Part shown: positions 9,595 through 19,366 of the stretch, piece after piece
How positions within the stretch are numbered: the stretch's first letter is position 1
How the letters are laid out: each line of letters starts with the position of its first letter
Origin: Streptococcus downei MFe28
Lineage (GTDB): Bacteria > Bacillota > Bacilli > Lactobacillales > Streptococcaceae
Length of the DNA stretch: 64,000 bases
Reading direction: 5' to 3'
NCBI RefSeq assembly: GCF_900459175.1
Contig: NZ_UHFA01000002.1
Coordinates: 1,364,001-1,428,000, forward strand
The notes under the pieces: model-generated
What the model was told of the DNA's origin: nothing
The model's input: the letters and a program-made list of their open reading frames with translations, nothing else
The model's database searches: none
Translations under genes and position numbers: made by a program

Positions 9595-10260
9595 ATGGAA
9601 TGGGAAACCTTTTTAGACCCCTATATTCAAACAGTCGGAGAGCTGAAAATTAAATTTCGTGGCATTCGCAAGCAATACCGCAAGCAAAATCGACATTCCC
9701 CTATTGAATTTGTAACGGGGCGAGTCAAGCCAATTGAGAGCATCAAAGAAAAGATGGCCCTGCGTGGGATTAAGCGAGAATTTCTAGCTGAAGATATGCA
9801 GGACATTGCCGGGATTCGGATAATGGTTCAGTTTGTTGATGATGTCCAGGAGGTTTTAGAGCTGATTCGTCGGCGTCAAGATATGACCATTGTTCAGGAG
9901 CGGGATTATATCAACAATCGCAAGGCCAGCGGTTATCGTTCCTACCATGTGATTATTGAGTATCCAGTGGATACTATTGATGGCCAAAAAACGGTCTTAG
10001 CCGAGATTCAGATTCGGACCTTGGCTATGAATTTTTGGGCAACCATTGAACATTCGCTTAATTACAAGTATAAGGGTGATTTTCCCGATGAAATTAAGCA
10101 GCGTTTAGAGGTTACCTCAAGAATTGCCCGGGAATTGGATGAAGAAATGCGCAAAATTCGCGATGACATCAAGGAGGCCCAGCTCCTCTTTGACCCCTTA
10201 AGTAGAAAACTAAGTGATGGTGTAGGAAATAGTGATGACACAGATGAATTATACCGCTAG
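9595..10260 (+). CDS. relQ: Small alarmone synthetase RelQ (GTP pyrophosphokinase)
   Basis: Small (p)ppGpp synthetase lacking a hydrolase domain. Synthetase motifs are all present: [60 protein letters not shown] place the start at the ATG at 9595 ([12 protein letters not shown]), which gives the usual family N-terminus and 221 aa; a TTG at 9547 would add 16 residues unlike the family. Its 3' end overlaps nadK by 29 bases. It heads the relQ-nadK-rlu-pta operon, linking the stringent response with NADP and acetyl phosphate metabolism. Confidence 0.94.
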   Translation: MEWETFLDPYIQTVGELKIKFRGIRKQYRKQNRHSPIEFVTGRVKPIESIKEKMALRGIKREFLAEDMQDIAGIRIMVQFVDDVQEVLELIRRRQDMTIVQERDYINNRKASGYRSYHVIIEYPVDTIDGQKTVLAEIQIRTLAMNFWATIEHSLNYKYKGDFPDEIKQRLEVTSRIARELDEEMRKIRDDIKEAQLLFDPLSRKLSDGVGNSDDTDELYR

Positions 10261-11077
10261 ACCCAAACAGACTCGGGTGGCTATTATTGCTAACGGCAAG
10301 TATCAAAGCAAGCGGGTGGCCTCTAAAATCTTTAGTGCCCTTAAGCATGACCGAAATTTTTACCTCAGCAAGGAAAATCCTGATATTATCATCTCAATCG
10401 GAGGTGATGGTATGTTGCTGTCGGCCTTCCATATGTACGAAAAGGCCCTAGATAGGGTTCGTTTTGTGGGCATCCATACCGGTCACTTGGGTTTCTATAC
10501 CGACTATCGTGATTTTGAGGTGGATACCTTCCTCAAAAATCTTCGAGCGGATCAAGGGGAAAAAATTTCCTACCCACTCTTGCGGATGACGGTTACCATG
10601 GCGGATGGTCGAGTGGTAACAGCTCGCGCCCTCAACGAAGCCAGCCTGAGACGCTTGGAGAAGACCATGGTAGCAGATGTCTCCATCAATGGTACCTTTT
10701 TGGAGCGTTTTCGTGGCGATGGCATTACCGTTTCAACCCCCACAGGTAGCACGGCTTATAACAAGTCTATCGGTGGTGCGGTCCTCCATCCAACCGTCGA
10801 GGCCTTCCAGATGACAGAAATTGCCAGTCTCAACAATCGGGTTTATCGAACCCTAGGGAGCTCGGCCATCATTCCCAAGGGCGAAAAGGTGACCATAGAG
10901 CCCAAACGAGTGGGATCCTATTCGGTTTCCTTTGATAACAAATCCTATAATTATCGCAATGTTGCCAAGATGGAATTTTCTCTTGATGATAAGAAGATTA
11001 GCTTCCTATCGACACCTCACCATACAGGTTTCTGGGAAAGGGTCAAGGATGCCTTTATCGGCGAGGTAGAAGTGTGA
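10232..11077 (+). CDS. nadK: NAD kinase
   Basis: Phosphorylates NAD to NADP. The GGDG motif is at 57-60 ([11 protein letters not shown]) and the second signature [12 protein letters not shown] lies near residue 170. At 281 aa, full length. The start ATG falls inside the relQ 3' end (29-base overlap) and the stop overlaps the next gene, so translation is coupled along the operon. Confidence 0.95.
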   Translation: MMTQMNYTARPKQTRVAIIANGKYQSKRVASKIFSALKHDRNFYLSKENPDIIISIGGDGMLLSAFHMYEKALDRVRFVGIHTGHLGFYTDYRDFEVDTFLKNLRADQGEKISYPLLRMTVTMADGRVVTARALNEASLRRLEKTMVADVSINGTFLERFRGDGITVSTPTGSTAYNKSIGGAVLHPTVEAFQMTEIASLNNRVYRTLGSSAIIPKGEKVTIEPKRVGSYSVSFDNKSYNYRNVAKMEFSLDDKKISFLSTPHHTGFWERVKDAFIGEVEV

Positions 11078-11985
11078 GATTTGAATTTATAGCTGATCGG
11101 CCTTGTAAGGTTAAGACCTTTCTCAAGGGCCATGATATTTCAAAAGGACTCTTGGCTAAAGTAAAGTATCAGGGTGGACATATTTGGGTAAATGGTATTG
11201 AAGTCAATGCCATTTATTTATTGGCTCCAGGTGACAGAGTTTCAATTGAGATACCAGCCGAAGTTGGGAGCCCTAGTCTCCTGCCCATTCAACACCCTCT
11301 AGATATTGTCGCTGAGGATGAGCATTTCTTGGTTATCAATAAACCTGCTGGCTATCCTAGTATTCCCAGCATTCTTCATGATGAGAGTATGGCTAATTTT
11401 GTAAAGGCTTACTATGAGGAGCAAACTTATGAGAATCAACAGATTCATATCGTGACCCGGCTGGATAAGGACACCAGCGGACTCATGCTCTTTGCCAAAC
11501 ATGGCTATGCCCACTCCCGTATGGACAAGGCCCTCCAAGCTAAGACGATTGAGAAACGCTACTATGCCTTGGTTTCGGGTCACAAGGACTTGCTAGATGC
11601 CGGTGAGATTATTGCCCCCATTGCTAGGGAGGCAGAGAGCATTATCACCCGTCGGGTCCATCCATCGGGCAAGTATGCCCATACTAGCTACCGAGTTTTG
11701 AAGCGTTTTGGCCCTGTCAAGCTAGTTGATATAAGGCTTCACACCGGTCGGACCCATCAGATTCGGGTTCATTTTTCCCATATCGGGCAGCCTCTCTTAG
11801 GTGATGACCTCTACGGAGGCTCTATGGATTTTGGCATCAAGCGTCAGGCCCTCCATTGTCACTCTCTAAAATTTAGGGATCCCTTTACCGGTCAAGAGCG
11901 AGTCCATGAAGCACCCTTGACAGATGATTTTGAAAACGTTATCATGAGCATGCAAAACAATTTAGAAAAGAAGGATTTTTTATGA
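11074..11985 (+). CDS. RluD-family 23S rRNA pseudouridine synthase
   Basis: Large RluA/RluD family pseudouridine synthase modifying rRNA or tRNA. The catalytic aspartate is D131 in [12 protein letters not shown], and [12 protein letters not shown] follows near residue 220. The N-terminal about 60 residues resemble a shortened S4-type RNA-binding region ([16 protein letters not shown]). It starts with GTG overlapping the nadK stop by four bases and ends overlapping pta by four bases. The exact uridine target cannot be given from sequence. Confidence 0.93.
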   Translation: MRFEFIADRPCKVKTFLKGHDISKGLLAKVKYQGGHIWVNGIEVNAIYLLAPGDRVSIEIPAEVGSPSLLPIQHPLDIVAEDEHFLVINKPAGYPSIPSILHDESMANFVKAYYEEQTYENQQIHIVTRLDKDTSGLMLFAKHGYAHSRMDKALQAKTIEKRYYALVSGHKDLLDAGEIIAPIAREAESIITRRVHPSGKYAHTSYRVLKRFGPVKLVDIRLHTGRTHQIRVHFSHIGQPLLGDDLYGGSMDFGIKRQALHCHSLKFRDPFTGQERVHEAPLTDDFENVIMSMQNNLEKKDFL

Positions 11986-12971
11986 TTAGAGGATTATTCG
12001 GAGAATTGAGGAGCAAGATTGCTGGCAAGGGCATCAAGATTGTTTTCCCTGAAGGAAACGATGAGCGAGTTGTCCGTGCAGCTGCGCGTTTGAAATTCGA
12101 AGGTTTGGCCGATCCTATTATCTTAGGGGAGGCAGAGGAGATTAAGAGCCTTCTTAGACAATTTGGCTTTGTTGAGCAAAATTACACCATCATCAATCCT
12201 GCAACCTATCCAGAATTGGACAAGATGAAGGAGCTCTTCTTAGAGCTGAGAAAGGGTAAGGCCACTGCAGAGGATGCAGACCGACTCCTGCTTGATGTCA
12301 ATTACTTCGGCGTTATGCTGGTCAAGATGGGCTTGGCAGATGGCATGGTCTCAGGTGCCATTCGTTCAACGGCTGATACAGTAAGACCCGCCCTACAAAT
12401 TATCAAGACCAAGCCAGGAATTTCACGGACGTCAGGTGTTTTCCTCATGAATCGTGAAAATACCAAGGAGCGTTATATCTTTGCTGACTGTGCCATCAAT
12501 ATTGACCCTAATGCTCAAGAGCTGGCTGAAATTGCTATCAATACAGCTGACACCGCAAAAATTTTCGACCTTGACCCTAAGATTGCCATGTTGAGCTTTT
12601 CAACCAAGGGAAGTGCCAAGGCACCCCAAGCCGAAAAGGTTCAAGAAGCGACAAAATTGGCCAGGGAACTGGCTCCTGACTTAGCCCTAGATGGTGAATT
12701 GCAGTTTGATGCGGCCTTCGTTCCAGAAACCGCAGCTATCAAGGCGCCAAACAGCGATGTTGCTGGTTATGCCAATGTCTTTATCTTCCCTGACCTCCAA
12801 TCAGGAAATATTGGCTATAAGATTGCCCAACGCTTGGGTATGTTCGAAGCAGTGGGACCAATCCTCCAAGGCCTTAATAGCCCAGTTAATGACCTATCAC
12901 GTGGCTCTAGTGCTGAGGACATCTATAAGTTGGCTATTATTACGGCGGCCCAATCCCTAGATAATGCTTAA
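11982..12971 (+). CDS. pta: Phosphate acetyltransferase
   Basis: Interconverts acetyl-CoA and acetyl phosphate in mixed-acid fermentation. The 329-aa protein is the short Pta form without N-terminal regulatory domains; typical segments are FPEGNDERVVRAA, GLADGMVSGAIRSTADTVRP and NVFIFPDLQSGNIGYKIAQRLG. AGAAGG precedes the ATG. It is the last gene of the relQ operon; no strong terminator is visible directly after it. The 278 bases to the next start hold only a hairpin at 13197-13228. Confidence 0.96.
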   Translation: MIRGLFGELRSKIAGKGIKIVFPEGNDERVVRAAARLKFEGLADPIILGEAEEIKSLLRQFGFVEQNYTIINPATYPELDKMKELFLELRKGKATAEDADRLLLDVNYFGVMLVKMGLADGMVSGAIRSTADTVRPALQIIKTKPGISRTSGVFLMNRENTKERYIFADCAINIDPNAQELAEIAINTADTAKIFDLDPKIAMLSFSTKGSAKAPQAEKVQEATKLARELAPDLALDGELQFDAAFVPETAAIKAPNSDVAGYANVFIFPDLQSGNIGYKIAQRLGMFEAVGPILQGLNSPVNDLSRGSSAEDIYKLAIITAAQSLDNA

Positions 12972-13196
12972 TTGGGCTTGATTAGAGCCCTATATTCTTG
13001 AAAGAACTGACTTTCTCCTATGCTGGCTTTTAATTCATAAAGTCAAGACGGACGCGCCATTTGAATTTAGGGAATTAGAAGCAGACCGAATAGAGAAAGT
13101 TACCTAGTTTAAGAGTACCTGACCTCAGAGGCGCGGAGGCCAATCGAATAGACTGATTAGCTAGGCTCTTTGTTAAAAGTGTCGTCATATTATTGC

Positions 13197-13228
13197 AAGG
13201 TTGGGTCGGAAATCCCAGCCTTCTTTTG
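13197..13228 (+). terminator. Hairpin before the SDR gene
   Basis: AAGGTTGGG and CCCAGCCTT form a 9-bp stem (one G-U pair) followed by CTTTTG. It may end transcription from pta or attenuate the downstream SDR gene, whose ribosome site begins seven bases later. Confidence 0.5.
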
Positions 13229-13249
13229 CTAAGAAAGGAGATAAGGATA

Positions 13250-14002
13250 ATGGAAACAGTTATGGTAACAGGAGCTAGCGCTGGTTTTGGTCAAGCCATG
13301 GCCCGACTCTTTGTGGAAAAGGGTTATCGCCTTATCGGGACTGGTCGTCGTCTGGATAAGTTGGAAAAATTGGGTCAAGAATTGGGAGAAAATTTCTATC
13401 CCCTGCAGATGGATATGACCTCCCAGGAGTCCATTGACACCGCCTTAGCCAGCCTGCCTAGTGACTGGCAAAAGATTGACATTCTGGTTAATAATGCGGG
13501 ACTAGCTTTGGGGCTGGACAAAGCCTATGAAGCCAATTTCGATGATTGGGCGACCATGATTCAGACCAATATTCTTGGCCTGACCTATCTGACCCGTCAG
13601 ATTCTACCTCAGATGGTCCAGCGACAGTCAGGCTATATCATTAATATTGGCTCGACAGCGGGGACGGTTCCCTATCCAGGTGCCAATGTTTATGGGGCTA
13701 GCAAGGCTTTTGTCAAACAGTTCTCGCTCAACCTAAGGGCAGATTTGGCTGGCACAAAGATTCGCGTCTCCAATGTCGAGCCAGGCCTCTGCCAGGGAAC
13801 CGAATTTTCCAACGTTCGTTTTAAGGGAGACGATAAGCGAGCTAGCACCCTCTACAAGGGGACCAATGCCATTAGACCCGAGGACATTGCCAATACCGTT
13901 CTCTGGTTAGCCCAACAACCCAAACATGTCAACGTCAATCGCATTGAAATCATGCCTACCTCTCAGAGCTTTGGGCCCCAACCAGTTGAACGTGAAGACT
14001 GA
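13250..14002 (+). CDS. Short-chain dehydrogenase/reductase (YdfG-like)
   Basis: NAD(P)-dependent oxidoreductase of 250 aa. The cofactor loop is TGASAGFG (7-14), NNAG lies near residue 83, and the catalytic tetrad includes S in INIGSTAG and Y-x3-K in VYGASK. The overall pattern resembles YdfG-type 3-hydroxy acid / serine dehydrogenases, but substrate is inferred only. I chose the ATG at 13250 with AAAGGAG nine bases upstream rather than an in-frame codon at 13193. It stands alone between pta and a BOX-like repeat. Confidence 0.88.
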   Translation: METVMVTGASAGFGQAMARLFVEKGYRLIGTGRRLDKLEKLGQELGENFYPLQMDMTSQESIDTALASLPSDWQKIDILVNNAGLALGLDKAYEANFDDWATMIQTNILGLTYLTRQILPQMVQRQSGYIINIGSTAGTVPYPGANVYGASKAFVKQFSLNLRADLAGTKIRVSNVEPGLCQGTEFSNVRFKGDDKRASTLYKGTNAIRPEDIANTVLWLAQQPKHVNVNRIEIMPTSQSFGPQPVERED

Positions 14003-14037
14003 CGGCCTGCTTAACAGCTGGCCAATCAAAGTTATTG

Positions 14038-14320
14038 ATACTCTTCAAGAATCAAAACTATCCATCGTTAACTCACTTTGCCGTATCACTGAAGAAAGCT
14101 AGGCTTTCTACATCTCCAACCTCAAAAGGTCTACCAGAACTTTTGAGGTGCCTTCAGTTCATGCGACAGCTCACAAAGTTGGTCGATTTCACCAACTTTG
14201 TGAGGTTAGTAAGGCAGCTAGGCAATCGCGATGGAGATTGGATTGCCGTTCGACATCAGTCACTTTAGTGACTTGATGTCATTGCTCCTTGCCTCGGGTC
14301 TTTCGATTTTCATTGAGTAT
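14038..14320 (-). repeat. BOX-like modular repeat, copy 1
   Basis: Element of 283 bases bounded by ATACTCTTCAAGAATC on the left and GATTTTCATTGAGTAT on the right. Read on the minus strand this matches the ends of pneumococcal BOX elements (boxA beginning TATACTCAATGAAAATC, boxC ending TTTTCGAAGAGTAT). Internal hairpins include CTCACAAAGTTGGT/ACCAACTTTGTGAG, a CCTCAAAAG/CTTTTGAGG pair and a GACATCA/TGATGTC pair around GTCACTTTAGTGAC. The same modules recur near 19.5 and 32.3 kb. An apparent 77-codon reading frame inside is incidental. Confidence 0.8.
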
Positions 14321-14535
14321 TAATGATTGAAGAGAGCGCTATAAGGACTTGAGCGCTTGGAAAACCAAATTTTTTCATCCTCAACTTACTTTGTCGTGCA
14401 AAAGAACGGTAAAGTAACTTGCCTTAGCTAGATTGATTTTCATTGGGTATTTGGGCTGAGGGCATTAAATGTAATATGCCTAGGGATGAAAATTTTTTTA
14501 CCAGAGTTTGTGCTCCTGGGAAGGAACCTCTACAA

Positions 14536-14922
14536 TCAGTCCTCTCGCTTGATAGAAGGACCGGAAGTGGCATCGGACCAAGGTACTAGGGCTTGAGCAG
14601 TCTCATCGAGGTAGCTTGCAAGGGGGCCTTTGAAATCTGTGACGGTCTCCATAATACCAATGACTTGTCCCTCTTGATTTAGGGCAGCCTGGTAGGTCTG
14701 CATGAGTATTTGGTCGAAAGCCTGACTGGGAACTTGGTAGGATAAGGATTTCCTTGGACTTTTGACGATTTCATCTAGAAGCCAGGGCTCCAGGGCTCTG
14801 GCTTCTTGGTCAGGCAGGAGACTGCCATCATTTTGGCCATTACAATAAAGGGGCTTTCCCGTCTCGTCATAAAAGGCAATCTTATAGGGCAAGTGTTTTA
14901 GAATATCTTTGATTTTTGTCAT
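14536..14922 (-). CDS. PAS-like domain protein
   Basis: Protein of 128 aa with the look of a single PAS sensor domain: IAFYDETGKPLYCNGQN near the start, a central variable part and QTYQAALNQEGQVIGIMETVTDF, the usual strand-turn-strand end of a PAS fold. No output domain, signal peptide or membrane segment is visible, so it could be a cofactor-binding or partner-binding module. No clear Shine-Dalgarno precedes the ATG; instead a near-cre sequence (14 of 15 positions on the minus strand) lies at 14930-14944. The gene stands alone. Ligand and role unknown. Confidence 0.65.
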   Translation of the reverse strand: MTKIKDILKHLPYKIAFYDETGKPLYCNGQNDGSLLPDQEARALEPWLLDEIVKSPRKSLSYQVPSQAFDQILMQTYQAALNQEGQVIGIMETVTDFKGPLASYLDETAQALVPWSDATSGPSIKRED

Positions 14923-15068
14923 GTTTTAATCATAACGATTGCAAGCAAGGATTGCAAGTCTGGCAATTATCATAGGATAGTATCAGTTTTCCAGAGGAAG
15001 CGCCTATCATTTTGCGCGATTACCCCTTATAATTGAATTATCAAATGAATCCTTGGAGGAAATAAGTT

Positions 15069-15914
15069 ATGGCAAATAAGGTTATCTTCTTAGATGTAGA
15101 TGGGACCCTGGTAGATTATGAAAATCATCTACCAGAGTCAGCTGTAAAGGCCATTCGTAAAGCCCGTGATAATGGGCATTTGGTTTACATCTGTACAGGT
15201 CGTAGCCATGCCGAAGTCCCAGCTAAGCTGTGGGACATTGGTCTAGATGGCATGATTGGGGGCAATGGCTCCTATGTTGAACATCATGGCCAGGTAGTCA
15301 TGCATCAGGTGATTTCTGAGGAAGATAGTCGAGCGATTGTGGACTGGCTCCATGAACGTGGACTGGAATTCTACCTAGAAAGCAACAATGGGCTCTTTGC
15401 TAGTGAGCATTTTAAGGAAGCGGCTAGACCAACCATGCGGGCCTATGCCCTCACCAAGGGAGCTAAGGAAAAGGAAGTCAAGGACATGGAGCCCGAAGAC
15501 GGTCTACATGGTCTGGTTTATGGAGGCAACCTCTATCGCAATGACCTCAATAAGGTCAGCTTTATCCTCAAGTCCTACCAGGATCACCTGGATTCCAAGG
15601 AGGCCTTTCCTCACCTTAAGGCAGGAACCTGGGGAGGACGTGGGGAAACAGCTCTCTTTGGCGACCTAGGTGTTGCCAATATTGACAAGGCTCACGCCAT
15701 TGAAGTTCTGCTAGATTATTCAGGCAAAGACAAGGCCGACACTATTGCCTTTGGTGATGCCAAGGTTGATATTCCTATGTTGGACTATTGCCAAGTTGGA
15801 GTTGCTATGGGTAATGGTGGCCCAGAAATTCTCGCTATGGCGGATATGATTACCGATGATGTTGAAGAAGACGGTCTCTACAAGGCCTTTGACAAACTGG
15901 GCTTGTTAGATTAA
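15069..15914 (+). CDS. Cof-type HAD-IIB phosphatase
   Basis: Cytoplasmic HAD-superfamily phosphatase. Motif I is FLDVDGTLVD (residues 8-17, nucleophile Asp), motif II is ICTGR and motif IV is FGDAKVDIPML, with a type IIB cap between. Many family members hydrolyse sugar phosphates, flavin or pyridoxal phosphate; specificity cannot be assigned. The start has TTGGAGG eleven bases upstream. A strong terminator follows the stop by nine bases, so the gene is monocistronic. Confidence 0.9.
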   Translation: MANKVIFLDVDGTLVDYENHLPESAVKAIRKARDNGHLVYICTGRSHAEVPAKLWDIGLDGMIGGNGSYVEHHGQVVMHQVISEEDSRAIVDWLHERGLEFYLESNNGLFASEHFKEAARPTMRAYALTKGAKEKEVKDMEPEDGLHGLVYGGNLYRNDLNKVSFILKSYQDHLDSKEAFPHLKAGTWGGRGETALFGDLGVANIDKAHAIEVLLDYSGKDKADTIAFGDAKVDIPMLDYCQVGVAMGNGGPEILAMADMITDDVEEDGLYKAFDKLGLLD

Positions 15915-15923
15915 TCTTGGCTG

Positions 15924-15954
15924 AGATAGGCTTGCTTGCAGGCTTATCTTTTTT
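15924..15954 (+). terminator. Terminator after HAD phosphatase
   Basis: GATAGGCTTG pairs with CAGGCTTATC (with G-U pairs) around CTTG, followed by six T. Confidence 0.8.
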
Positions 15955-16173
15955 GCTACAAAGCTAATTACCTAGCCGAGGGAAATTCTTGCCCCCTTTT
16001 TGGCAAGTTTTCCTTGGTTGTAGGTAAGAACTTAGACAAGGATAACTATCCCTCGGACCGACTCTCCACAGGCCCCGTTTTCAGTCCAAATCTATAAGGC
16101 GCTATAAGGATTAACTATTTTACAAGTCTCTTTAATAGTGATAAGCTGGCTGTGAATTTAAGGAGGTGGGCTT

Positions 16174-17064
16174 ATGGCTCGAAAAGTCGGAATTATCGGA
16201 CTGGGAAATGTCGGAAGTACCTTGGCTGGAAACCTTGTGCGCTCCGGTCTAGTTGATGAATTGGTTCTTCTGGATAAAAGGGAAAAGAAGGTTTTGGCAG
16301 ATAAGTTAGACCTTGAGGACAGTCTGGCAACCAGTCCTCATTATGTGAAAATCCTTGCTAACGATGATCGTCTGTTGGATGATGCAGATATCCTAGTGGT
16401 GGCCGTTGGCGACATCAAGGCCTATTTTGGAGACAACCCTGACCGCTGGGTGGAACTCTCTATCAATATTGAAAATGCTAAGGAAATTGCGGGGCGCCTG
16501 AAAGCGACCAAGTTTTCTGGGGTCATTGTCGTCGTTTCCAACCCCTGCGATGCGGTGACAACCGTCCTCCAGCGAGAGCTCCATTATCCCCAAGAAAAAA
16601 TCATGGGGACTGGCACCCTCCTAGATACAAGTCGACTGAAAAATCAAATAGCCAAGGCTAGTGGTCTGGCTCCTCAATCCATTCAGGGCTATGTCCTAGG
16701 TGAGCATGGCGACAGTCAATTCACGGCTTGGTCAACAGTTAATCTTGACCAACTGGGACAACTGGATAAGGAAGGGATTGAAGCAGCGGTAAGACGAGGT
16801 GGTCAAGAGGTCTTCAATGGCAAACGCTATACCAATTTTGCCATTGCCAGCTCCACCCATTTGCTTGTGGAAGCTATCTTGACAGACAGCCACCAAGTCC
16901 TGCCTGTCTCGAATTATGACCAGGATAGTGACCTCTATCTCAGTTACCCAGCCCTCATCGGTCGCCAAGGAGTACTGGCCAGAGTCCCCCTAGAACTGAC
17001 GAAGGAAGAAGCGCAAAAGTTGGAAGCTTCTGCCAAGGCTATCAAGGAAAAGGCCTTTGGTTAA
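16174..17064 (+). CDS. L-2-hydroxyisocaproate dehydrogenase-like (LDH family)
   Basis: NAD-dependent 2-hydroxy acid dehydrogenase related to lactate dehydrogenase. GLGNVGS (9-15) binds NAD, TGTLLDTSRLK is the conserved helix, and the catalytic histidine is in GEHGDSQFTAWSTV. That last motif and YLSYPALIGRQGVL match L-HicDH of lactobacilli more closely than LDH; the LDH active-site loop is replaced by KAYFGDNPDRW. Likely role: reducing branched 2-oxo acids from amino acid breakdown, regenerating NAD. Length 296 aa, slightly short. AAGGAGG lies upstream of the ATG. Monocistronic. Confidence 0.85.
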   Translation: MARKVGIIGLGNVGSTLAGNLVRSGLVDELVLLDKREKKVLADKLDLEDSLATSPHYVKILANDDRLLDDADILVVAVGDIKAYFGDNPDRWVELSINIENAKEIAGRLKATKFSGVIVVVSNPCDAVTTVLQRELHYPQEKIMGTGTLLDTSRLKNQIAKASGLAPQSIQGYVLGEHGDSQFTAWSTVNLDQLGQLDKEGIEAAVRRGGQEVFNGKRYTNFAIASSTHLLVEAILTDSHQVLPVSNYDQDSDLYLSYPALIGRQGVLARVPLELTKEEAQKLEASAKAIKEKAFG

Positions 17065-17211
17065 AGCTAGGGTCAACAAATCAAACCTAGCCAGCTCCAT
17101 GTGTAGATAGCCTTTCTTGGAGACTGAAATGTTAACTTCACTTAAGCGTAAATCTGGCTGTGCCATTCTTGATGAGGGGATGGCGCAACTAGGATTACTT
17201 GTCCCATAAGC

Positions 17212-17248
17212 AAAAAACCAGCTCGCCCATTAGGGGCGGGCTGGTTGC
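17212..17248. terminator. Bidirectional terminator
   Basis: AACCAGCTCGCCC and GGGCGGGCTGGTT form a long GC-rich stem between convergent genes. On the minus strand it is followed by six T, directly after the deacetylase stop. Confidence 0.9.
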
Positions 17249-17257
17249 TATATGTGG

Positions 17258-18166
17258 TTACCAAGCTATGGTATTTAGGAGGTCGTCGGCAGTAGTGGTT
17301 GGTAGGATTCTCACGCGGTTGAGGGCGTAGAAGCCATTGTCAGCACTGGCAAGGCCTTCGTTTGTTGTCAGCGCCATCTTATAGCCAGCTTGTTCAGCCA
17401 GAGATTTGCTGCTGTCGTTGTAACGTCCTGATGGGTAGGCTAGGGCAATGGTGTCCTGCTTAAGTAGGCCGTCTAACCAGGACTTGGACTCGCCAATTTC
17501 ATTGGTTTGACTATCGTCGGATTGGGTGGATAAGTCTGGATGGTTGACGGTGTGACTCTGGAAGGACATGCCCTCTTTTTCCAACTCCTTGATTTTATCC
17601 GAAGTTAGGAAACCATCCTTGTCGGCGTAGCTGGTGATGATATTGTTGGTTCCAACAGCCCCATATTTTTTCATAATAGTGGCAGCATTGACAAAATCAG
17701 CATCGCCATCGTCAAAGGTCAGCCAGACAATCTTTTTATTGCCGTTAGGCAGGACATTTTCTGACAGGACCTTATAGGCTTCCTCAGGTGTCAAGAAGTA
17801 GTAGCCCTCATCCTTAAGCGCCTTGATATGACTCTCAAAAGTATCGGGACTAACAATCAGGTTAGCGCTATCAGATTCTGAAGGATCCATGACATGGATA
17901 GCATGGTACATGAGAATAGGAACCTTGACAGCCTCATCCTGTTTTTCCCAAGAAACCTTGGTTTTTTGCTTGGACTTGCTGGCCTGGCCTTGATTGGCTT
18001 TTTTTGCGGTCTGGCTAGCTTGGTCTCTTTTTAGTAATTGACTGGGTTTAAAGCTCTGGTTCTTAAGCATAAAGGCCAAGGCTCCGACAATGAAGACTAA
18101 ACCTATAATAGCGAGGAGATTTCTAATAGTGTGGGGCCGACGGGGCCCTTGTTTTCTAGTTGTCAT
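17258..18166 (-). CDS. Membrane-anchored polysaccharide deacetylase
   Basis: Carbohydrate esterase family 4 type deacetylase acting on an extracellular N-acetylated glycan (peptidoglycan or a poly-GlcNAc type polymer). Residues about 15-35 form a signal anchor (NLLAIIGLVFIVGALAFML), followed by a Lys/Gln/Ser-rich linker and then the NodB domain with TFDDGDADF (catalytic and metal Asp), SHTVNHPDL (metal His) and ALAYPSGRYN. The layout resembles the PgaB/IcaB subgroup more than PgdA. The ATG at 18166 lies inside the 3' end of mvaS (11-base overlap), so the pair is co-translated. Length 302 aa. Confidence 0.87.
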   Translation of the reverse strand: MTTRKQGPRRPHTIRNLLAIIGLVFIVGALAFMLKNQSFKPSQLLKRDQASQTAKKANQGQASKSKQKTKVSWEKQDEAVKVPILMYHAIHVMDPSESDSANLIVSPDTFESHIKALKDEGYYFLTPEEAYKVLSENVLPNGNKKIVWLTFDDGDADFVNAATIMKKYGAVGTNNIITSYADKDGFLTSDKIKELEKEGMSFQSHTVNHPDLSTQSDDSQTNEIGESKSWLDGLLKQDTIALAYPSGRYNDSSKSLAEQAGYKMALTTNEGLASADNGFYALNRVRILPTTTADDLLNTIAW

Positions 18167-19340
18167 AGCTTTCTTCCTTCCTCTTATACAATCTTTGATG
18201 GTGATCAATCCGCTCTAAAGCAAAAGTATGGGTGTCGTAGTTATCAAAGTCCGCATTTCCCTGGTCATCAAAGTGGGCTTCTTCAAAGAAAAGCTTTTCG
18301 TAGGCAGGAACTGTCAATTTTTGCCTTTGGTCTAACTGGGCTTGTCGGTTGCTATCTAACATTTTTTCAAAGCCAGCAACCAATTGGCCACTAAAGATTT
18401 CTGCAACCGCTCCTGAGCCGTAGCTAAAGAAGGCAATTTTCTGGCCAGCCTTCAAACTATGACTATTTTCTAAGAGTGATAAGAAACCTAGGTAGAGGGA
18501 GCCTGTATAAATATTGCCGATTTGCCGACTATAGCTGATAGAGGCTTGAAAATTAGCCTTTAATTCTTCAACCTTTTCTTCAGAAAGCGACTTGTCTAAT
18601 AGCTTATTGAGCCCCTTGTTGGCCAATTTAGGGTAGGGAATGTGAAAGCAGAAGGCTGCGAAATCCTGAAGTTGGGCCTGATTTCGTTTTTGAAATTCAG
18701 CCCAGGTCGTTTTCAGGCAATCGAGGTACTGCTTGGTTGAAAACATACCTTGAACGAAGGGCGTGCTGGAGTAGTTTGGTCGCCAGAAATCCATAACATC
18801 ACGGGTTTGAGCGACGTTGTCATCATTGAAAGCTAAAATTCTCGGTTGACTGGTAACCAGCATAGCAAGGGCTCCAGAACCTTGGGTCGGTTCACCAGAA
18901 CTTCCAATACCATACTTGGCAATATCACTAGCAATCACCAGCACCTTGGAATCAGGTTTGCTAGCCACATGGAGCTTAGCATAGTTGAGGGCAGCCGTCG
19001 CACTATAGCAGGCCTCCTTCATTTCGAGACTGCGGGCAAAGGGCTGGATTCCTAGCAATCCATGGATAAATACAGCCGCCGCCTTGCTCTGGTCGATGCT
19101 GGATTCAGTAGCGACAATGACCATATCAATCCTAGCCCTGTCAGCTTCGGTTAAAATCTGTTCAGCAGCAGCTGCCCCTAGGGTGACAATATCTTCCGTA
19201 ATGGGGGCAATGCTGAGACTGTCTAGCATCAAGCCGACTGAGTACTTATTAGGATCGGTGTCGCGAGCCAGAGCTAAGTCTGCCATATCCAGTCGATATT
19301 TAGCAGTAGCCAAGCCAATCTTGTCAATACCAATAGACAT
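18156..19340 (-). CDS. mvaS: Hydroxymethylglutaryl-CoA synthase
   Basis: Condenses acetoacetyl-CoA with acetyl-CoA in the mevalonate route to isoprenoids. Catalytic residues are visible: E79 in ATESSIDQSK, C111 in LEMKEACYSAT and the histidine in FCFHIPYPK. The second ATG (19340) is chosen because AGAAGG lies at proper spacing; it gives MSIGIDKIG and 394 aa. In many streptococci the next gene is HMG-CoA reductase mvaA; here it is the deacetylase, and no mvaA occurs in this window. The later mevalonate genes are at 54-58 kb. Confidence 0.95.
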   Translation of the reverse strand: MSIGIDKIGLATAKYRLDMADLALARDTDPNKYSVGLMLDSLSIAPITEDIVTLGAAAAEQILTEADRARIDMVIVATESSIDQSKAAAVFIHGLLGIQPFARSLEMKEACYSATAALNYAKLHVASKPDSKVLVIASDIAKYGIGSSGEPTQGSGALAMLVTSQPRILAFNDDNVAQTRDVMDFWRPNYSSTPFVQGMFSTKQYLDCLKTTWAEFQKRNQAQLQDFAAFCFHIPYPKLANKGLNKLLDKSLSEEKVEELKANFQASISYSRQIGNIYTGSLYLGFLSLLENSHSLKAGQKIAFFSYGSGAVAEIFSGQLVAGFEKMLDSNRQAQLDQRQKLTVPAYEKLFFEEAHFDDQGNADFDNYDTHTFALERIDHHQRLYKRKEESYDN

Positions 19341-19366
19341 AAGCATCCCTTCTATAGTAACGATTT

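Noticed and set aside
14035-14268. Open reading frame of about 77 codons inside BOX-like copy 1, with similar frames in copies 2 and 4
   Set aside because: The frame exists because the repeat sequence is conserved; it has no ribosome site and runs through hairpins in either orientation.
14384-14451. Possible further degenerate BOX-like fragment ending GATTTTCATTGGGTAT
   Set aside because: Only the end motif and a short CTTACTTTGTCG stretch match; too weak to list as a copy.
14930-14944. CcpA cre site before the PAS-like gene
   Set aside because: One key position is mismatched and no promoter is clear; mentioned only with the gene.
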